64,000 nucleotides of DNA from the NCBI GenBank assembly GCA_000802095.1, contig JUEB01000001.1, positions 248,001-312,000 of the forward strand, written 5' to 3'. Of this stretch, positions 17,045 to 25,888 are shown in pieces. The notes beneath the pieces were generated by a model. The model made no database searches and had not been told where the DNA came from. It saw nothing but the letters and a program-made list of their open reading frames with translations. This DNA is from Peptococcaceae bacterium BICA1-7. GTDB lineage: Bacteria; Bacillota; Desulfotomaculia; Desulfotomaculales; Desulfocucumaceae. Made by a program: the position numbers and the translations under genes. The first letter of the stretch is position 1. Each line of letters opens with the position of its first letter.

Positions 17045-17098
17045 TTGACACAGGCAAAAAAAAATACTATTCTAAAAATGATACCGGATGGTCGGTAT
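17045..17098 (+). promoter_or_regulatory. sigma-A promoter with overlapping TetR-type operator
   Basis: TTGACA (17045-17050), 17 bases, TATTCT (17068-17073). The expected start near 17080 falls on the palindrome ATACCG-GATGGT-CGGTAT (17081-17098), which resembles known TetR-family operators of the ACCGACCGGTCGGT type. Binding there would block transcription of the downstream operon. Confidence 0.75.
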
Positions 17099-17268
17099 GT
17101 TTTTATAATTTGCAATATTTTTAATATAAAGCATTATTTAGTTATTGGACTGAAGGCAAAGGAATTGACAGACTTATGCCGGCGGGTAAATAAAAGAAAT
17201 ATACGGAGGTGGAGTTCTGCGTCTGGCAATCCTTTTTTCAGGAAGTAATGTACTGGAGGAGATAAAAA

Positions 17269-18819
17269 ATGAGCTGGCAGGAAAAAGTGGAGGAGCTAAG
17301 CCGCAGAAGGGCCAAAGCGCTGGAGATGGGAGGACCGGAAAAGGTAAAGCGGCAGCACGATCTGGGAAAGCTCACCGCCCGGGAAAGGGTAAATCTTCTT
17401 TTTGATAGCGGGAGCTTTAATGAGCAGGGCATGCTGGCCAAAAGCCAGAGCCCGAGGCCTGAAATGGCCAACAGGAATACCGCCGCAGATGCCGTGATCA
17501 CCGGATACGGCAGAATAAACGGACGCAGCGCCCTGGTGGTGGCGGAGGACTTTACCGTCATGGGGGGGTCTGTGGGGCTCACCCATATGATGAAGAATAT
17601 CAGGACAATACAGATGGCCCAGGATATGAAAATTCCCATAGTCTGGCTTATGGACGGGGCTGGTGCCAGGGCGGAGGAAAACATCAACGGAGGGCTGCCC
17701 TTTGTCACACATTTCCTGGAAATTGCCCGCCTCTCGGGGGTTGCCCCCCAGGTGGGCGTGGCCATGGGCCCCTGTTCGGGGGACTCCTCTCTGGTGCCGA
17801 GCCTGCTGGAATTCATTATCATGGTAAAGGGGCACAGCATGCTGGCGGCGGGGGGACCGCCGGTGGTATACTCCGCCATCGGGGAGGTTATTTCCAAGGA
17901 AGAGTTGGGCGGGTCGGGGGTACACTGCCGGATTTCCGGTTTGGCGGACAACGAGGCCGATTCAGATAAGCACGCCATTGCCATGGTTAAAGAGTACCTG
18001 TCCTTCCTGCCCGACAATGCCTACCAGTACCCTCCCTTCAGGGGTACGTGCGACAGCGCTGACCGGATGGATGAAGAGTTGCCGGGAATAGTGCCTGACC
18101 ATTTCATGGAGCCTTATGATATGAAAAGTATTATCTCCAGCATTGCGGATGACCGGTACTTTTTCGAAATAAAGCCGGCCTTCGGGACCAGCCTTATAAC
18201 CTGTTTCGCCCGTATGGGCGGGCATCCGGTGGGGATTATAGCAAACCAGCCGCTGGTGCTGGCCGGTGCGCTGGATGCCGGTTCTTCAGCCAAGATGAGG
18301 CATTTTATTGACCTATGCGCCTCCTATCACGTGCCACTTCTGTTCCTGGTGGACGTGCCCGGGGTTATGACCGGGGGCAGGGCTGAAAGAGAGGGAACTC
18401 TGAGAGCGGGGCTTTCGGTGGCCTATTCCCTAGCCAACGCCAACGTACCCAAGATAACCCTGATTATAAGAAAGGCCTTCGGCTTCGGGGGTGCGGCCAT
18501 GTGCGGCTACGGGGCCAGGCAGGCGGGGGTGTTCGCCTGGCCATCGGCGGACTTTGGGGCTATGCCCAGCGGGGGCGGGGTGCTGGCGGCTTATAAAAAA
18601 GAGATTGAGGCATCGGCGGACCCCGGGGCGAAGATAAAAGAGATTGAGGCAATGTTCGAGGAATACCGGGGGCCATACTCTGCCGCCGGGACCTTTAATA
18701 TTGACGATGTAATCGACCCCCGGGAAACCAGGCCCAGGATTATCCGCGCCCTGGAGTTGGCCCTAAGCTGCCGCAGCCAGCCGGCCCGGCCGGTGCCCCG
18801 GTACGGGGTGATGCCATAA
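17269..18819 (+). CDS. acyl-CoA carboxylase carboxyltransferase subunit (first copy)
   Basis: ATG 17269 with GGAGGAGA upstream; 516 residues, the normal size of propionyl-CoA carboxylase beta / methylmalonyl-CoA decarboxylase alpha subunits. Two crotonase-like halves are visible, with the N-domain motif GKLTARERVNLLFDSGSF and the C-domain motifs PLLFLVDVPGVMTGGRAER and KAFGFGGAAMCG. The family moves CO2 between carboxybiotin and an acyl-CoA in the cytoplasm. No biotin carboxylase, biotin carrier or membrane decarboxylase subunit is in the window, so the partners are elsewhere. First gene of an operon with an acyl-CoA ligase and a second carboxyltransferase. Substrate cannot be told from sequence. 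Confidence 0.9.
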   Translation: MSWQEKVEELSRRRAKALEMGGPEKVKRQHDLGKLTARERVNLLFDSGSFNEQGMLAKSQSPRPEMANRNTAADAVITGYGRINGRSALVVAEDFTVMGGSVGLTHMMKNIRTIQMAQDMKIPIVWLMDGAGARAEENINGGLPFVTHFLEIARLSGVAPQVGVAMGPCSGDSSLVPSLLEFIIMVKGHSMLAAGGPPVVYSAIGEVISKEELGGSGVHCRISGLADNEADSDKHAIAMVKEYLSFLPDNAYQYPPFRGTCDSADRMDEELPGIVPDHFMEPYDMKSIISSIADDRYFFEIKPAFGTSLITCFARMGGHPVGIIANQPLVLAGALDAGSSAKMRHFIDLCASYHVPLLFLVDVPGVMTGGRAEREGTLRAGLSVAYSLANANVPKITLIIRKAFGFGGAAMCGYGARQAGVFAWPSADFGAMPSGGGVLAAYKKEIEASADPGAKIKEIEAMFEEYRGPYSAAGTFNIDDVIDPRETRPRIIRALELALSCRSQPARPVPRYGVMP

Positions 18820-18882
18820 AAAGCCATAAAATTTAGACCTTAAATTCTAACCACAAAATAAGTAAGAAGGAGGTTATTTGGA

Positions 18883-20538
18883 ATGGAAAGAATCTGGGTT
18901 GAAAAAAGCTGGCCTGCTGATGTGCCCCGGGAATTTGAATATAGGCTAGGGCCCAAGCCGCTGCATGAGTACCTTCGGCAGAACGCGTCGGATACCCCTG
19001 ACAAGGTGGCGTATATTTTTTACGGCCGGGAAATAACCTGGAGCCAGTTGGACAGGTATTCCGACAGCATAGCCAACTTCCTTTCCGTAAAGGGCGTTCG
19101 AAAAGGAGACAGAGTGGCCCTTTTCATGCAGAACTGCCCTCAATACATAATAGCGCATTACGGCATTCAGAAATTAGGCGCCGTGGTAGGGCCGGCCAGC
19201 CCCATGTTCAAGGAGTGGGAACTGGAGTACGAGGTTAATGACCTGGGCGCCAGGGTAATTTTCGCCACCGGCGATCTTTACCCCATTGTTGCCAAAATAC
19301 TGGACAAAACCCCGCTGGAGACCGTCGTTGTTACCGGATACGGTGATTTCGCCCCGGCTGAGCCTACCATTCCTGTTCCCCAGGAATTAAAGCATGAAAA
19401 GTATAATTACACCGGCTCCTACGACATGTCCCAACTGCTGGAGGATTTTCCTCCTGTAGCCCCCCGGGTGGATATAAACCTCTGGGAGGACGTATCACTA
19501 ATGGTGTATACTTCGGGAACAACCGGCAGGCCCAAGGGGGCTATGCTGACCTATGGCAACGCATTGTATAAAACAGCGGCCTCTTACAATTGCAACGGGT
19601 TCAGGTATGACGATACATTTCTTGCCTGCAACCCTGTATTCCACATCGCCGGCATGGTGATGGGGGTTAATTCTCCGGTATATGGAGCAAACAAAATGGT
19701 GCTGTTAACCCGCTTCGAGCCGGAGGCCGTTATAACGGCGGTGGAGAAATACCGCTGTAGCATGTGGTACAGCGTGACACCGATGAATGTCGCCATTATG
19801 AATTATCCGGGCATAGCATCCAGGGATTTGACTTCCCTGAGGCTTAATCTATGCACCAGCTTCGGCATAGCCCTGACTGAGGAGATAAGCAAGGCCTGGC
19901 AGATACTGACCGGAGGCTGCCTTTTGTACGAGGCGGCTTACGGCCTAAGTGAAACCCACACCTGCGACACATTCATGCCCCCGGATAAAATACGCTTCGG
20001 CAGCTGCGGCATACCCACCTGCGGCACAGATGTGCGCATAGTCAGTCCTGATACCGGCGGTGAACTGGGACCCGGTGAACAGGGAGAGATTGTAATCAAA
20101 AACCCGGGAGTATTTAAGGGCTACTGGAACAATTCAGAAGGAACCGCCAAAACCCTACGCGACGGCTGGGTTTACACCGGAGACATGGGGAAGATCGATG
20201 AAGACGGCTACCTGTACTTCCTCGGCCGCCTGAAAGAAATGATCAAATGCTCCGGCTACAGCGTTTTTCCCGAAGATGTTGAGGTGATGCTTTTAAAACA
20301 CTCCGCCGTGGCTCAGGTGGCAGTGATTGGAGTCCCCGATCCGGTGCGGGAGGAAAGTGTAAAGGCCTTTATCGTGCTGAAGCAGGATTTTAAAGATAAG
20401 GTTACCCCAGAAGAAATAATAAGCTGGTCAAAGGAGCATATGGCAGCCTATAAGTACCCCCGCCATGTGGAATTCAGGGACAGCCTGCCGGCCACCGGTA
20501 CCGGCAAGGTGCTGCGCCGCCTTCTGAAGGAAGAATAG
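18883..20538 (+). CDS. AMP-forming acyl-CoA synthetase (first copy)
   Basis: ATG 18883 with AAGGAGG; 551 residues. It has the ANL-superfamily phosphate loop YTSGTTGRPKGAML at about 207-220, the YGLSET motif, the YTGDMG motif and the hinge before the C-terminal lid with catalytic Lys near the end (GTGKVLRR). It activates a carboxylic acid to its CoA thioester with ATP. Its position between two carboxyltransferase genes suggests that the activated acid is next carboxylated or decarboxylated. The N-terminus (IWVEKSWPADVPREFEYRLG) is like medium-chain or aromatic acid ligases, but the specificity is open. Confidence 0.92.
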   Translation: MERIWVEKSWPADVPREFEYRLGPKPLHEYLRQNASDTPDKVAYIFYGREITWSQLDRYSDSIANFLSVKGVRKGDRVALFMQNCPQYIIAHYGIQKLGAVVGPASPMFKEWELEYEVNDLGARVIFATGDLYPIVAKILDKTPLETVVVTGYGDFAPAEPTIPVPQELKHEKYNYTGSYDMSQLLEDFPPVAPRVDINLWEDVSLMVYTSGTTGRPKGAMLTYGNALYKTAASYNCNGFRYDDTFLACNPVFHIAGMVMGVNSPVYGANKMVLLTRFEPEAVITAVEKYRCSMWYSVTPMNVAIMNYPGIASRDLTSLRLNLCTSFGIALTEEISKAWQILTGGCLLYEAAYGLSETHTCDTFMPPDKIRFGSCGIPTCGTDVRIVSPDTGGELGPGEQGEIVIKNPGVFKGYWNNSEGTAKTLRDGWVYTGDMGKIDEDGYLYFLGRLKEMIKCSGYSVFPEDVEVMLLKHSAVAQVAVIGVPDPVREESVKAFIVLKQDFKDKVTPEEIISWSKEHMAAYKYPRHVEFRDSLPATGTGKVLRRLLKEE

Positions 20539-20562
20539 CGACTAAATCCACAGAGCTTGTCA

Positions 20563-20602
20563 GCCATCGAAAAGCCCGCAACAAGGCGGGCTTTTCGATG
20601 GC
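20563..20602. terminator. 17-bp perfect hairpin inside the operon
   Basis: GCCATCGAAAAGCCCGC (20563-20579) and 20586-20602 are perfect complements with a 6-base loop. No T-run follows, so it may reduce or partition expression between the ligase and the second carboxyltransferase. Confidence 0.7.
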
Positions 20603-20658
20603 ATGAAGATATGGAGATCCTTAACGTTAATGTTCACTAAAAAGGAGAGGGCAGAAAA

Positions 20659-22197
20659 ATGGAGGAGATCATCAAAGATCTGGAGCGCAGAAAAAGAGAG
20701 GCCCTGCTGCTGGGCGGGCAGTCCAAAATAGACTTGCAGCACAGTAGGGGGCGGTTAACGGCCAGGGAGAGGATTGATAAACTGGCGGACCCGGGAACTT
20801 TTATGGAATTAGGCATGCTGAACCACTCCGATGTGCCCGGCATGGAGGATAAGGGGGCCGGGGACGGCATAATCAGCGGCATCGGTAAAGTTGACGGCAG
20901 GCCCGCGGTAATACAGGCTGCGGACAAAACCGTACTGGCCGCCACCGAGGGAGCTGTGCACTTTCGTAAGAGCAAAATGATGCATGAGTACGCGATTAAG
21001 CGGGGCTTTCCCATCTTCGGCCTGGGGGAGGGCGGAGGGCTGCGCATGCCGGACGGTATGGGGTCGGACGGGATCAGCGATAAGCTTTTCCCCATGTCCC
21101 TGCTGCGTCACGGCAGGGAGGTGCCATACATAGCCAGCATCATGGGACTCAGTTTCGGCGGCCCCACCTGGAGCGCTGTGTCAGCAGATTTTAACGTTAT
21201 GGTTAAGGGTGCCTGCATGGCAGTTTCCGGCCCCAGGATGCTTGAACTGGCCTCGGGAGAGGTAATTGACCCGGAGGCCCTGGGTGGATGGCAGATACAC
21301 GCCCAGCAAACCGGCCAGGCCGATGCCTTTGCTGATAACGATGAACAGTGTATTAATAAAATGAAGGAATTCTTTAGCTACATGCCCGGCCACGCTGGAG
21401 AGGAACCTCCTTTCAAGTCCACCGGAGATGACCCATGCCGCCGTGTGGATGAATTGGTTAAGATAGTTCCCACCGCCCGGCACGAGGGGTATGACATGAA
21501 GGCATTAATCAGGTCCATAGTAGATAATGGCGCCTTCTTTGAGATCAAGGAGCTATACGGGCCGGCACTGATTACCATACTGGCCAGGCTGGCCGGCAGA
21601 GTTGTGGGAATTATCGCCAACCAGCCTATGTATAACGCCGGATCAGCCGGCCCGGACGAGTGCGATAAGGCTATTGAATTCATCTGCCTCTGTGATTCCT
21701 ACAACATTCCCCTGGTATTTCTGCACGACATCCCCGGCTTCCGCATCAGCAGTTATGCCGAGCAGCATAAGATGCCCACCAAGATAATGGTCTGGAACCA
21801 GGCCCTGGCCTGGTCCACCGTGCCCAAGCTGTCCGTGGTGGTGCGTAAGAGCATTGGGGCAGCTTTTGGTAACATGTGCGGGCCATTTATGGGGGCTGAT
21901 TTTGTGGTGGCCTGGCCCACCGCAGAAATAAGCTTCACCGGTCCCGAGGTGGGTGTAAATGTTGTTTACGGCAGGCAGCTGGCGGAGTCCAGCAACCCTA
22001 TTGAGGAAAGAAAGAAATTACTGGCGCTCTGGGAATTTGACAGCGCTCCTTACAAGGCTGCGGGCAAACACCTCATCGACGATGTCATCGACCCCCGGGA
22101 CACGCGGCGTTTTCTCTGTCAGGCCCTTGAATTCGCCTGCTGCAAAAACGGGGGCAAAAGCGAGCGGCTGCTGGCCAACTGGCCAACCGGTTATTAA
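20659..22197 (+). CDS. acyl-CoA carboxylase carboxyltransferase subunit (second copy)
   Basis: ATG 20659 with AAAGGAGAG; 512 residues. Same family as the gene at 17269 (GRLTARERIDKLADPGTF, VFLHDIPGFRISSYAEQH, RKSIGAAFGNMCGPFMGAD) but clearly diverged, so it is a paralog rather than a recent duplicate. The C-terminal part ends IDDVIDPRDTRRFL, as usual. It may form a heteromer with the first copy or act on a different acyl-CoA in the same pathway. Follows the ligase after a hairpin. Confidence 0.88.
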   Translation: MEEIIKDLERRKREALLLGGQSKIDLQHSRGRLTARERIDKLADPGTFMELGMLNHSDVPGMEDKGAGDGIISGIGKVDGRPAVIQAADKTVLAATEGAVHFRKSKMMHEYAIKRGFPIFGLGEGGGLRMPDGMGSDGISDKLFPMSLLRHGREVPYIASIMGLSFGGPTWSAVSADFNVMVKGACMAVSGPRMLELASGEVIDPEALGGWQIHAQQTGQADAFADNDEQCINKMKEFFSYMPGHAGEEPPFKSTGDDPCRRVDELVKIVPTARHEGYDMKALIRSIVDNGAFFEIKELYGPALITILARLAGRVVGIIANQPMYNAGSAGPDECDKAIEFICLCDSYNIPLVFLHDIPGFRISSYAEQHKMPTKIMVWNQALAWSTVPKLSVVVRKSIGAAFGNMCGPFMGADFVVAWPTAEISFTGPEVGVNVVYGRQLAESSNPIEERKKLLALWEFDSAPYKAAGKHLIDDVIDPRDTRRFLCQALEFACCKNGGKSERLLANWPTGY

Positions 22198-22296
22198 TTT
22201 AACTAATGTATATATGCCCTGCTGGCAAGAAGTCACATTATTACAGAGACAGAAAAAGAATGGCAAAGTAATTGGTCACACTCCCGGATTAATTAT

Positions 22297-23187
22297 TTAA
22301 AAGCCTCTTTCCTCCAGCATTTTACTATACTCGTAGAATCCTCTTCCGCTTTTCCTCCCCAGTCTTCCCCGGGCCACCAGGCTTACTACCGAAGGTGAGG
22401 GCCTGTGCACGGGGTTGCCTGTTTCCCTGTAGTGCTCCATGGCTATAAGGTTGACCAGGTCAAGCCCCACCAGGTCCATGGTCTTAAAGGGCGGTATTCT
22501 GTGCCCCAGGCCCAGCGACACCGCCGTGTCAATATCCTCAAAGGAGGCTACCCCGGTGTCGTATAGAAAAAGCGCCTCGTGATGTATAGCCTTTAGAACA
22601 CGGTTGACAAGCAGGCCGTGGATCTCCTTTTCCAGCATGATGGGTATTTTCCCCATACTTTTGCATACTTCGGCTATTGTCCCGGCAGTGGCGGCGGAGG
22701 TGTGGGGACCCTTGACCACCTCCACCGGAGGTGCGGTGAGGGGCGGGGTAAAAAAGTGCATATTGCATATTTTTTCCGGCCTGCCGGTGGCGTCTGCCAG
22801 TCTTGAGCTAACAATAAAGGAGCTGTTGGTGACCAGCAGGGCATGGCCCGGGCAGATGCTGTCCAGGCGGGAAAACAAACAGCGCTTTAATGACAGCACT
22901 TCCGGAATCGACTCTATGACCAGGTCGGCATCCACCGCCGCCTCCTCCAGGTCTGTGGTAAAGCTCAAATTATCCCTGCCCCTTAAGGCCATATCCTGAG
23001 ACATACGGCCCCGGTCTACCCGGTCTGTCAAAAATTTTTCAGTAAAACTCTTTGCAATCTCCAGGGCTTCGGCGCTTATGTCCACGCATTTCACCGCATA
23101 CCCGGCCAGAGCCCCGCATAGAGCGATCTGCCTTCCCATGGTACCTGAGCCCACCACACATATATTTTTAATCACCTGAGACGTCAT
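22297..23187 (-). CDS. 3-hydroxyacyl-CoA dehydrogenase (first copy)
   Basis: ATG 23187 with AAAGGGG upstream; 296 residues. N-terminal Rossmann fold (ICVVGSGTMGRQIALCGALA) binds NAD(H). The catalytic His lies in ICNMHFFTPP and the C-terminal helical domain (AIHHEALFLYDTGVASFEDI) is typical of the Hbd/PaaH type. It oxidises 3-hydroxyacyl-CoA to 3-oxoacyl-CoA or the reverse. It is convergent with the carboxyltransferase operon and divergent from the CoA-transferase, with its own -24/-12 promoter. Confidence 0.93.
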   Translation of the reverse strand: MTSQVIKNICVVGSGTMGRQIALCGALAGYAVKCVDISAEALEIAKSFTEKFLTDRVDRGRMSQDMALRGRDNLSFTTDLEEAAVDADLVIESIPEVLSLKRCLFSRLDSICPGHALLVTNSSFIVSSRLADATGRPEKICNMHFFTPPLTAPPVEVVKGPHTSAATAGTIAEVCKSMGKIPIMLEKEIHGLLVNRVLKAIHHEALFLYDTGVASFEDIDTAVSLGLGHRIPPFKTMDLVGLDLVNLIAMEHYRETGNPVHRPSPSVVSLVARGRLGRKSGRGFYEYSKMLEERGF

Positions 23188-23226
23188 CACTAAAACCCCT
23201 TTCAAAAACTTTATATTTCCTTGAGA

Positions 23227-23242
23227 TGCAATATTTATACCA
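23227..23242 (-). promoter_or_regulatory. sigma-54 promoter of the first 3-hydroxyacyl-CoA dehydrogenase gene
   Basis: Minus strand reads TGGTATAAATATTGCA: GG and GC separated by exactly 10 bases, with TTGCA at -12. It lies about 40 bases upstream of the gene start. Confidence 0.7.
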
Positions 23243-23269
23243 GTTTTTTTGATTTACCCCTTACTTATA

Positions 23270-23285
23270 TGGCATGGATATTGCG
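23270..23285 (+). promoter_or_regulatory. sigma-54 promoter of the CoA-transferase operon
   Basis: TGGCATGGATATTGCG matches the TGGCAC-N5-TTGC consensus with GG-N10-GC. It lies about 240 bases upstream of the start codon, so a long leader is implied; the 338-bp gap has no gene. Confidence 0.75.
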
Positions 23286-23525
23286 ATAATATTCGACATA
23301 AAACTAACAAAGGCTCTGCTGGCCGGATTAGAGCAAGTGCCTGCATCCGTGCTGCTAAAGCAACAAAGTGGGGGTGAAAATATAATCGGATTATTATAAG
23401 TATTAGAATTTTACTGCGTCTCTTTTCACGAATTAAAACTCCAACCACTGGTGTATAAAGATTTTGAATCATTTATTATATTTAGAATATTTAGGTTTAT
23501 AATATCTGTAATAAGGAGCATAAAG

Positions 23526-24575
23526 ATGTACTGGACAGGTTTATCAGCAGACGAGGCCAGGAAGTTCACGGCAGGCAAAGACAAATCAAAAAAAGATAAA
23601 AGAACCACTCTTAAAGAAGCTGTCAAAAAGTACGTTAAGGACGGAGACAATTTGGGTATCGCGGGTTTTGTCAACGGCCGTCAGCCCATATCCATTGTGC
23701 ATGAGATTATACGGCAGGGCAGAAAGAACCTGACCCTTTCATTTCAATCCAGCGGCCTTTCCATTGAGTACCTGGCCGGGGCCATGGTCCTTGACGAAAA
23801 ACATCTCAGTATTAGCAGGATGGAGTTTGCCTACTGGGCCCATGAGGCCTTCGGCATCTCACCCCTTTTCCGCCACCTGGCCGAGAACGGAAGGATTGAG
23901 CTGGAGGACTGGAGCAACTACAATATGTCCGCCCGCTTTAAGGCCGGCTCCATGGGTCTTCCCTTCATCCCATGCCGCAGCCCAATGGGCAGCGATATGA
24001 TTAAGCGCAACCGGGCCAAGGTAATTGAATGTCCCTTTACCCACAGGCCAATAATGCTGCTTCCGGCCTCCCATCCAAACGTGGCCGTTATTCACGTCCA
24101 GGAGGCAGATATATATGGCAACTGCCGGATACAGGGACCTCTATTTACCTGCCCTGAAATAGCCATGGCCTCCGCCTATACAATAATCACCTGCGAGCGG
24201 CTCATCGATCACGACGAAATGGTCAGATTCCCGAACAGGATAAACATACCCTTTTTCGCCGTTGACGCCGTTGCAGAGGTGCCCTTTGGGTCCTATCCGG
24301 GCAACTGCCACGGGGTGCATTATTTCGATGAAAAGCACATCCCCGAATTCAGGGCGGCCTGTGAAAAATTCCGGAAAGGCGATGCCGCAGCACTTAAAGA
24401 GTATTATGACACTTATATTTTCAGTGTGGAAAACACCGCCGGGTTTATCGACAGGATACCGTTCAGCCAGATTCAGCACACCCAGATAATAGAGTCGGGC
24501 ATCGGCCTTGCGGCTGACTCAAACACAAGCAGAATGAAAGGGGACGAGGGTTTTGGAAAAGCAGTATCACGATGA
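23526..24575 (+). CDS. CoA-transferase subunit A (glutaconate CoA-transferase-like)
   Basis: ATG 23526 with AAGGAGC seven bases upstream; the frame is open upstream from 23451 but without a ribosome site. The 349 residues contain the GctA-type pattern (LKEAVKKYVKDGDNLGIAGF, QPISIVHEIIRQGRKNLTL, HPNVAVIHVQEADIYGNCRI). Together with subunit B it moves CoA between acyl-CoA and free acids. It overlaps the next gene by 23 bases, so the two are coupled. The acid substrate is unknown; glutaconate is only the family name. Confidence 0.88.
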   Translation: MYWTGLSADEARKFTAGKDKSKKDKRTTLKEAVKKYVKDGDNLGIAGFVNGRQPISIVHEIIRQGRKNLTLSFQSSGLSIEYLAGAMVLDEKHLSISRMEFAYWAHEAFGISPLFRHLAENGRIELEDWSNYNMSARFKAGSMGLPFIPCRSPMGSDMIKRNRAKVIECPFTHRPIMLLPASHPNVAVIHVQEADIYGNCRIQGPLFTCPEIAMASAYTIITCERLIDHDEMVRFPNRINIPFFAVDAVAEVPFGSYPGNCHGVHYFDEKHIPEFRAACEKFRKGDAAALKEYYDTYIFSVENTAGFIDRIPFSQIQHTQIIESGIGLAADSNTSRMKGDEGFGKAVSR

Positions 24576-25362
24576 CTTTACCGTTCAGGAGATGATTGTT
24601 GTTGCCGGCGCCAGGACCCTGCCGGATAACAAGGTTATCTTCGCCGGAACCGGGCTCCCCATGGTGGCCATTACCCTGGCCCAGTTAAAATACGGACCCG
24701 GCATTGTGCCGGTGTTCGAGGCCGGAGCAGTAGGCCCCAGCCTCTCCTGCGGACTGCCTCTTTCTGTGGGGGACAGCAGGACCACCTACAAGGCCAATTA
24801 CCTTCTGGGGCTAAACTCAGCCTTTGAGTTGACCCAACGGGGCTTTGCAGATTTCGGCTTCATCGGAGGGGCGGAAATAGATCCTTACGGAAACCTTAAC
24901 TCTACCATGATGGGCGATTTCAACGACAGCTACCAGAAGCCAAAGACACGCCTCCCGGGCAGCGGCGGCGCAAGCGATATGGCGTGCTCCTGCGAGCAGA
25001 CCATTATTATAATGGTCCACGAAAAAAGGCGGTTTAATGAAAAGCTCAGCTATGTAACCAGCCCCGGCTACCTCGACGGGTCCCCGAACGCCCGCTGGAA
25101 CGCTGGCCTTGCCGGACAGGGCCCCTACCGGGTAATCACCACCAAGGCCATACTGGGCTTTGATGATGAAACCAGGCGCATGAAGCTAATCGCCACCCTG
25201 CCCGGAGAGACTGTAAATAGCGTCCAGGATGCCACCGGCTTTGAGCTGATTATACCCGACGATGTATACCCCTTTGAGCCTCCAACAGTTGAAGAAATAC
25301 ATCTGATAAGAGAAGTAATCGATCCCAGGGGCTATTTTGTAAAGAAGAAAATTAAGCAGTAA
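24553..25362 (+). CDS. CoA-transferase subunit B
   Basis: TTG 24553, with GACGAGGG upstream, inside the end of subunit A; 269 residues. The likely nucleophile is Glu56 in VFEAGAVGPSL, matching the ExGxxG site that forms the glutamyl-CoA thioester in class I transferases. The Gly-rich stretch LPGSGGASDMA is also conserved. Subunits A and B together are the usual pair for this class. A perfect hairpin terminator follows at 25476. Confidence 0.9.
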   Translation: MEKQYHDDFTVQEMIVVAGARTLPDNKVIFAGTGLPMVAITLAQLKYGPGIVPVFEAGAVGPSLSCGLPLSVGDSRTTYKANYLLGLNSAFELTQRGFADFGFIGGAEIDPYGNLNSTMMGDFNDSYQKPKTRLPGSGGASDMACSCEQTIIIMVHEKRRFNEKLSYVTSPGYLDGSPNARWNAGLAGQGPYRVITTKAILGFDDETRRMKLIATLPGETVNSVQDATGFELIIPDDVYPFEPPTVEEIHLIREVIDPRGYFVKKKIKQ

Positions 25363-25475
25363 AAAAACCGCCGGTATTGCGGCGGTGCCGTCTTGCAGAC
25401 GGCGAGGAGACAGGAGACAGAATAAGCGGGCATTTCCTGCAGCTCAAAGGCCCCCTGATAAGAAAGACCCTAAAA

Positions 25476-25519
25476 GGTGACAGGCTACTTTTTCAAAAAA
25501 GTAGCCTGTCACCTTTTTT
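25476..25519 (+). terminator. terminator of the CoA-transferase operon
   Basis: GGTGACAGGCTACTTTTT pairs perfectly with its complement ending at 25513, followed by T6. A smaller ACCGCC/GGCGGT hairpin lies right after the stop codon at 25367-25386. Confidence 0.9.
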
Positions 25520-25692
25520 ACCGTTTGCCAAAAAGCGGTTACCAAAAGAGAGTGCCGTTCACTTTAGTGCTTTAAAGCGTCATATAGATTCCTGGACAAT
25601 AAAAAAGTCGTCCTATAGACGACCAAGATTAAAGACACCCGGGCCACCTAAAACGGCCATCAAGAAGTATAAAAATATGGTCCTTTTTTAAG

Positions 25693-25830
25693 CTCCAGAG
25701 GACACAGAGAGCACAGAGAATTTACTCTCGGCATTACTTTCAGGTCTAAAGCAAGTAGAAAACTAGAAAATTTTTGTCATCCTTTTCCAATCTATATATA
25801 ATAACATCAGATTCTCTGTGTCCTCTGTAA
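25693..25830. repeat. CACAGAG-bounded repeat element, copy A
   Basis: Starts with direct repeats GAGGACACAGAGAGCACAGAG and ends with CTCTGTGTCCTCTGT, its inverse. It shares AATTT(A/G)CTCTC.GGCATTACT with the element at 61221-61397. No reading frame. It occupies most of the 527-bp gap between the CoA-transferase and VanW-type genes. Confidence 0.65.
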
Positions 25831-25888
25831 AGGCCCAAACCATTCTGGCTCCCGGCAGCAATTTCTTTAAAAAATCAGCTTTTAAAGG

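Noticed and set aside
25377-25691. 104-codon open frame after the CoA-transferase
   Set aside because: It reads straight through the strong terminator at 25476-25519.
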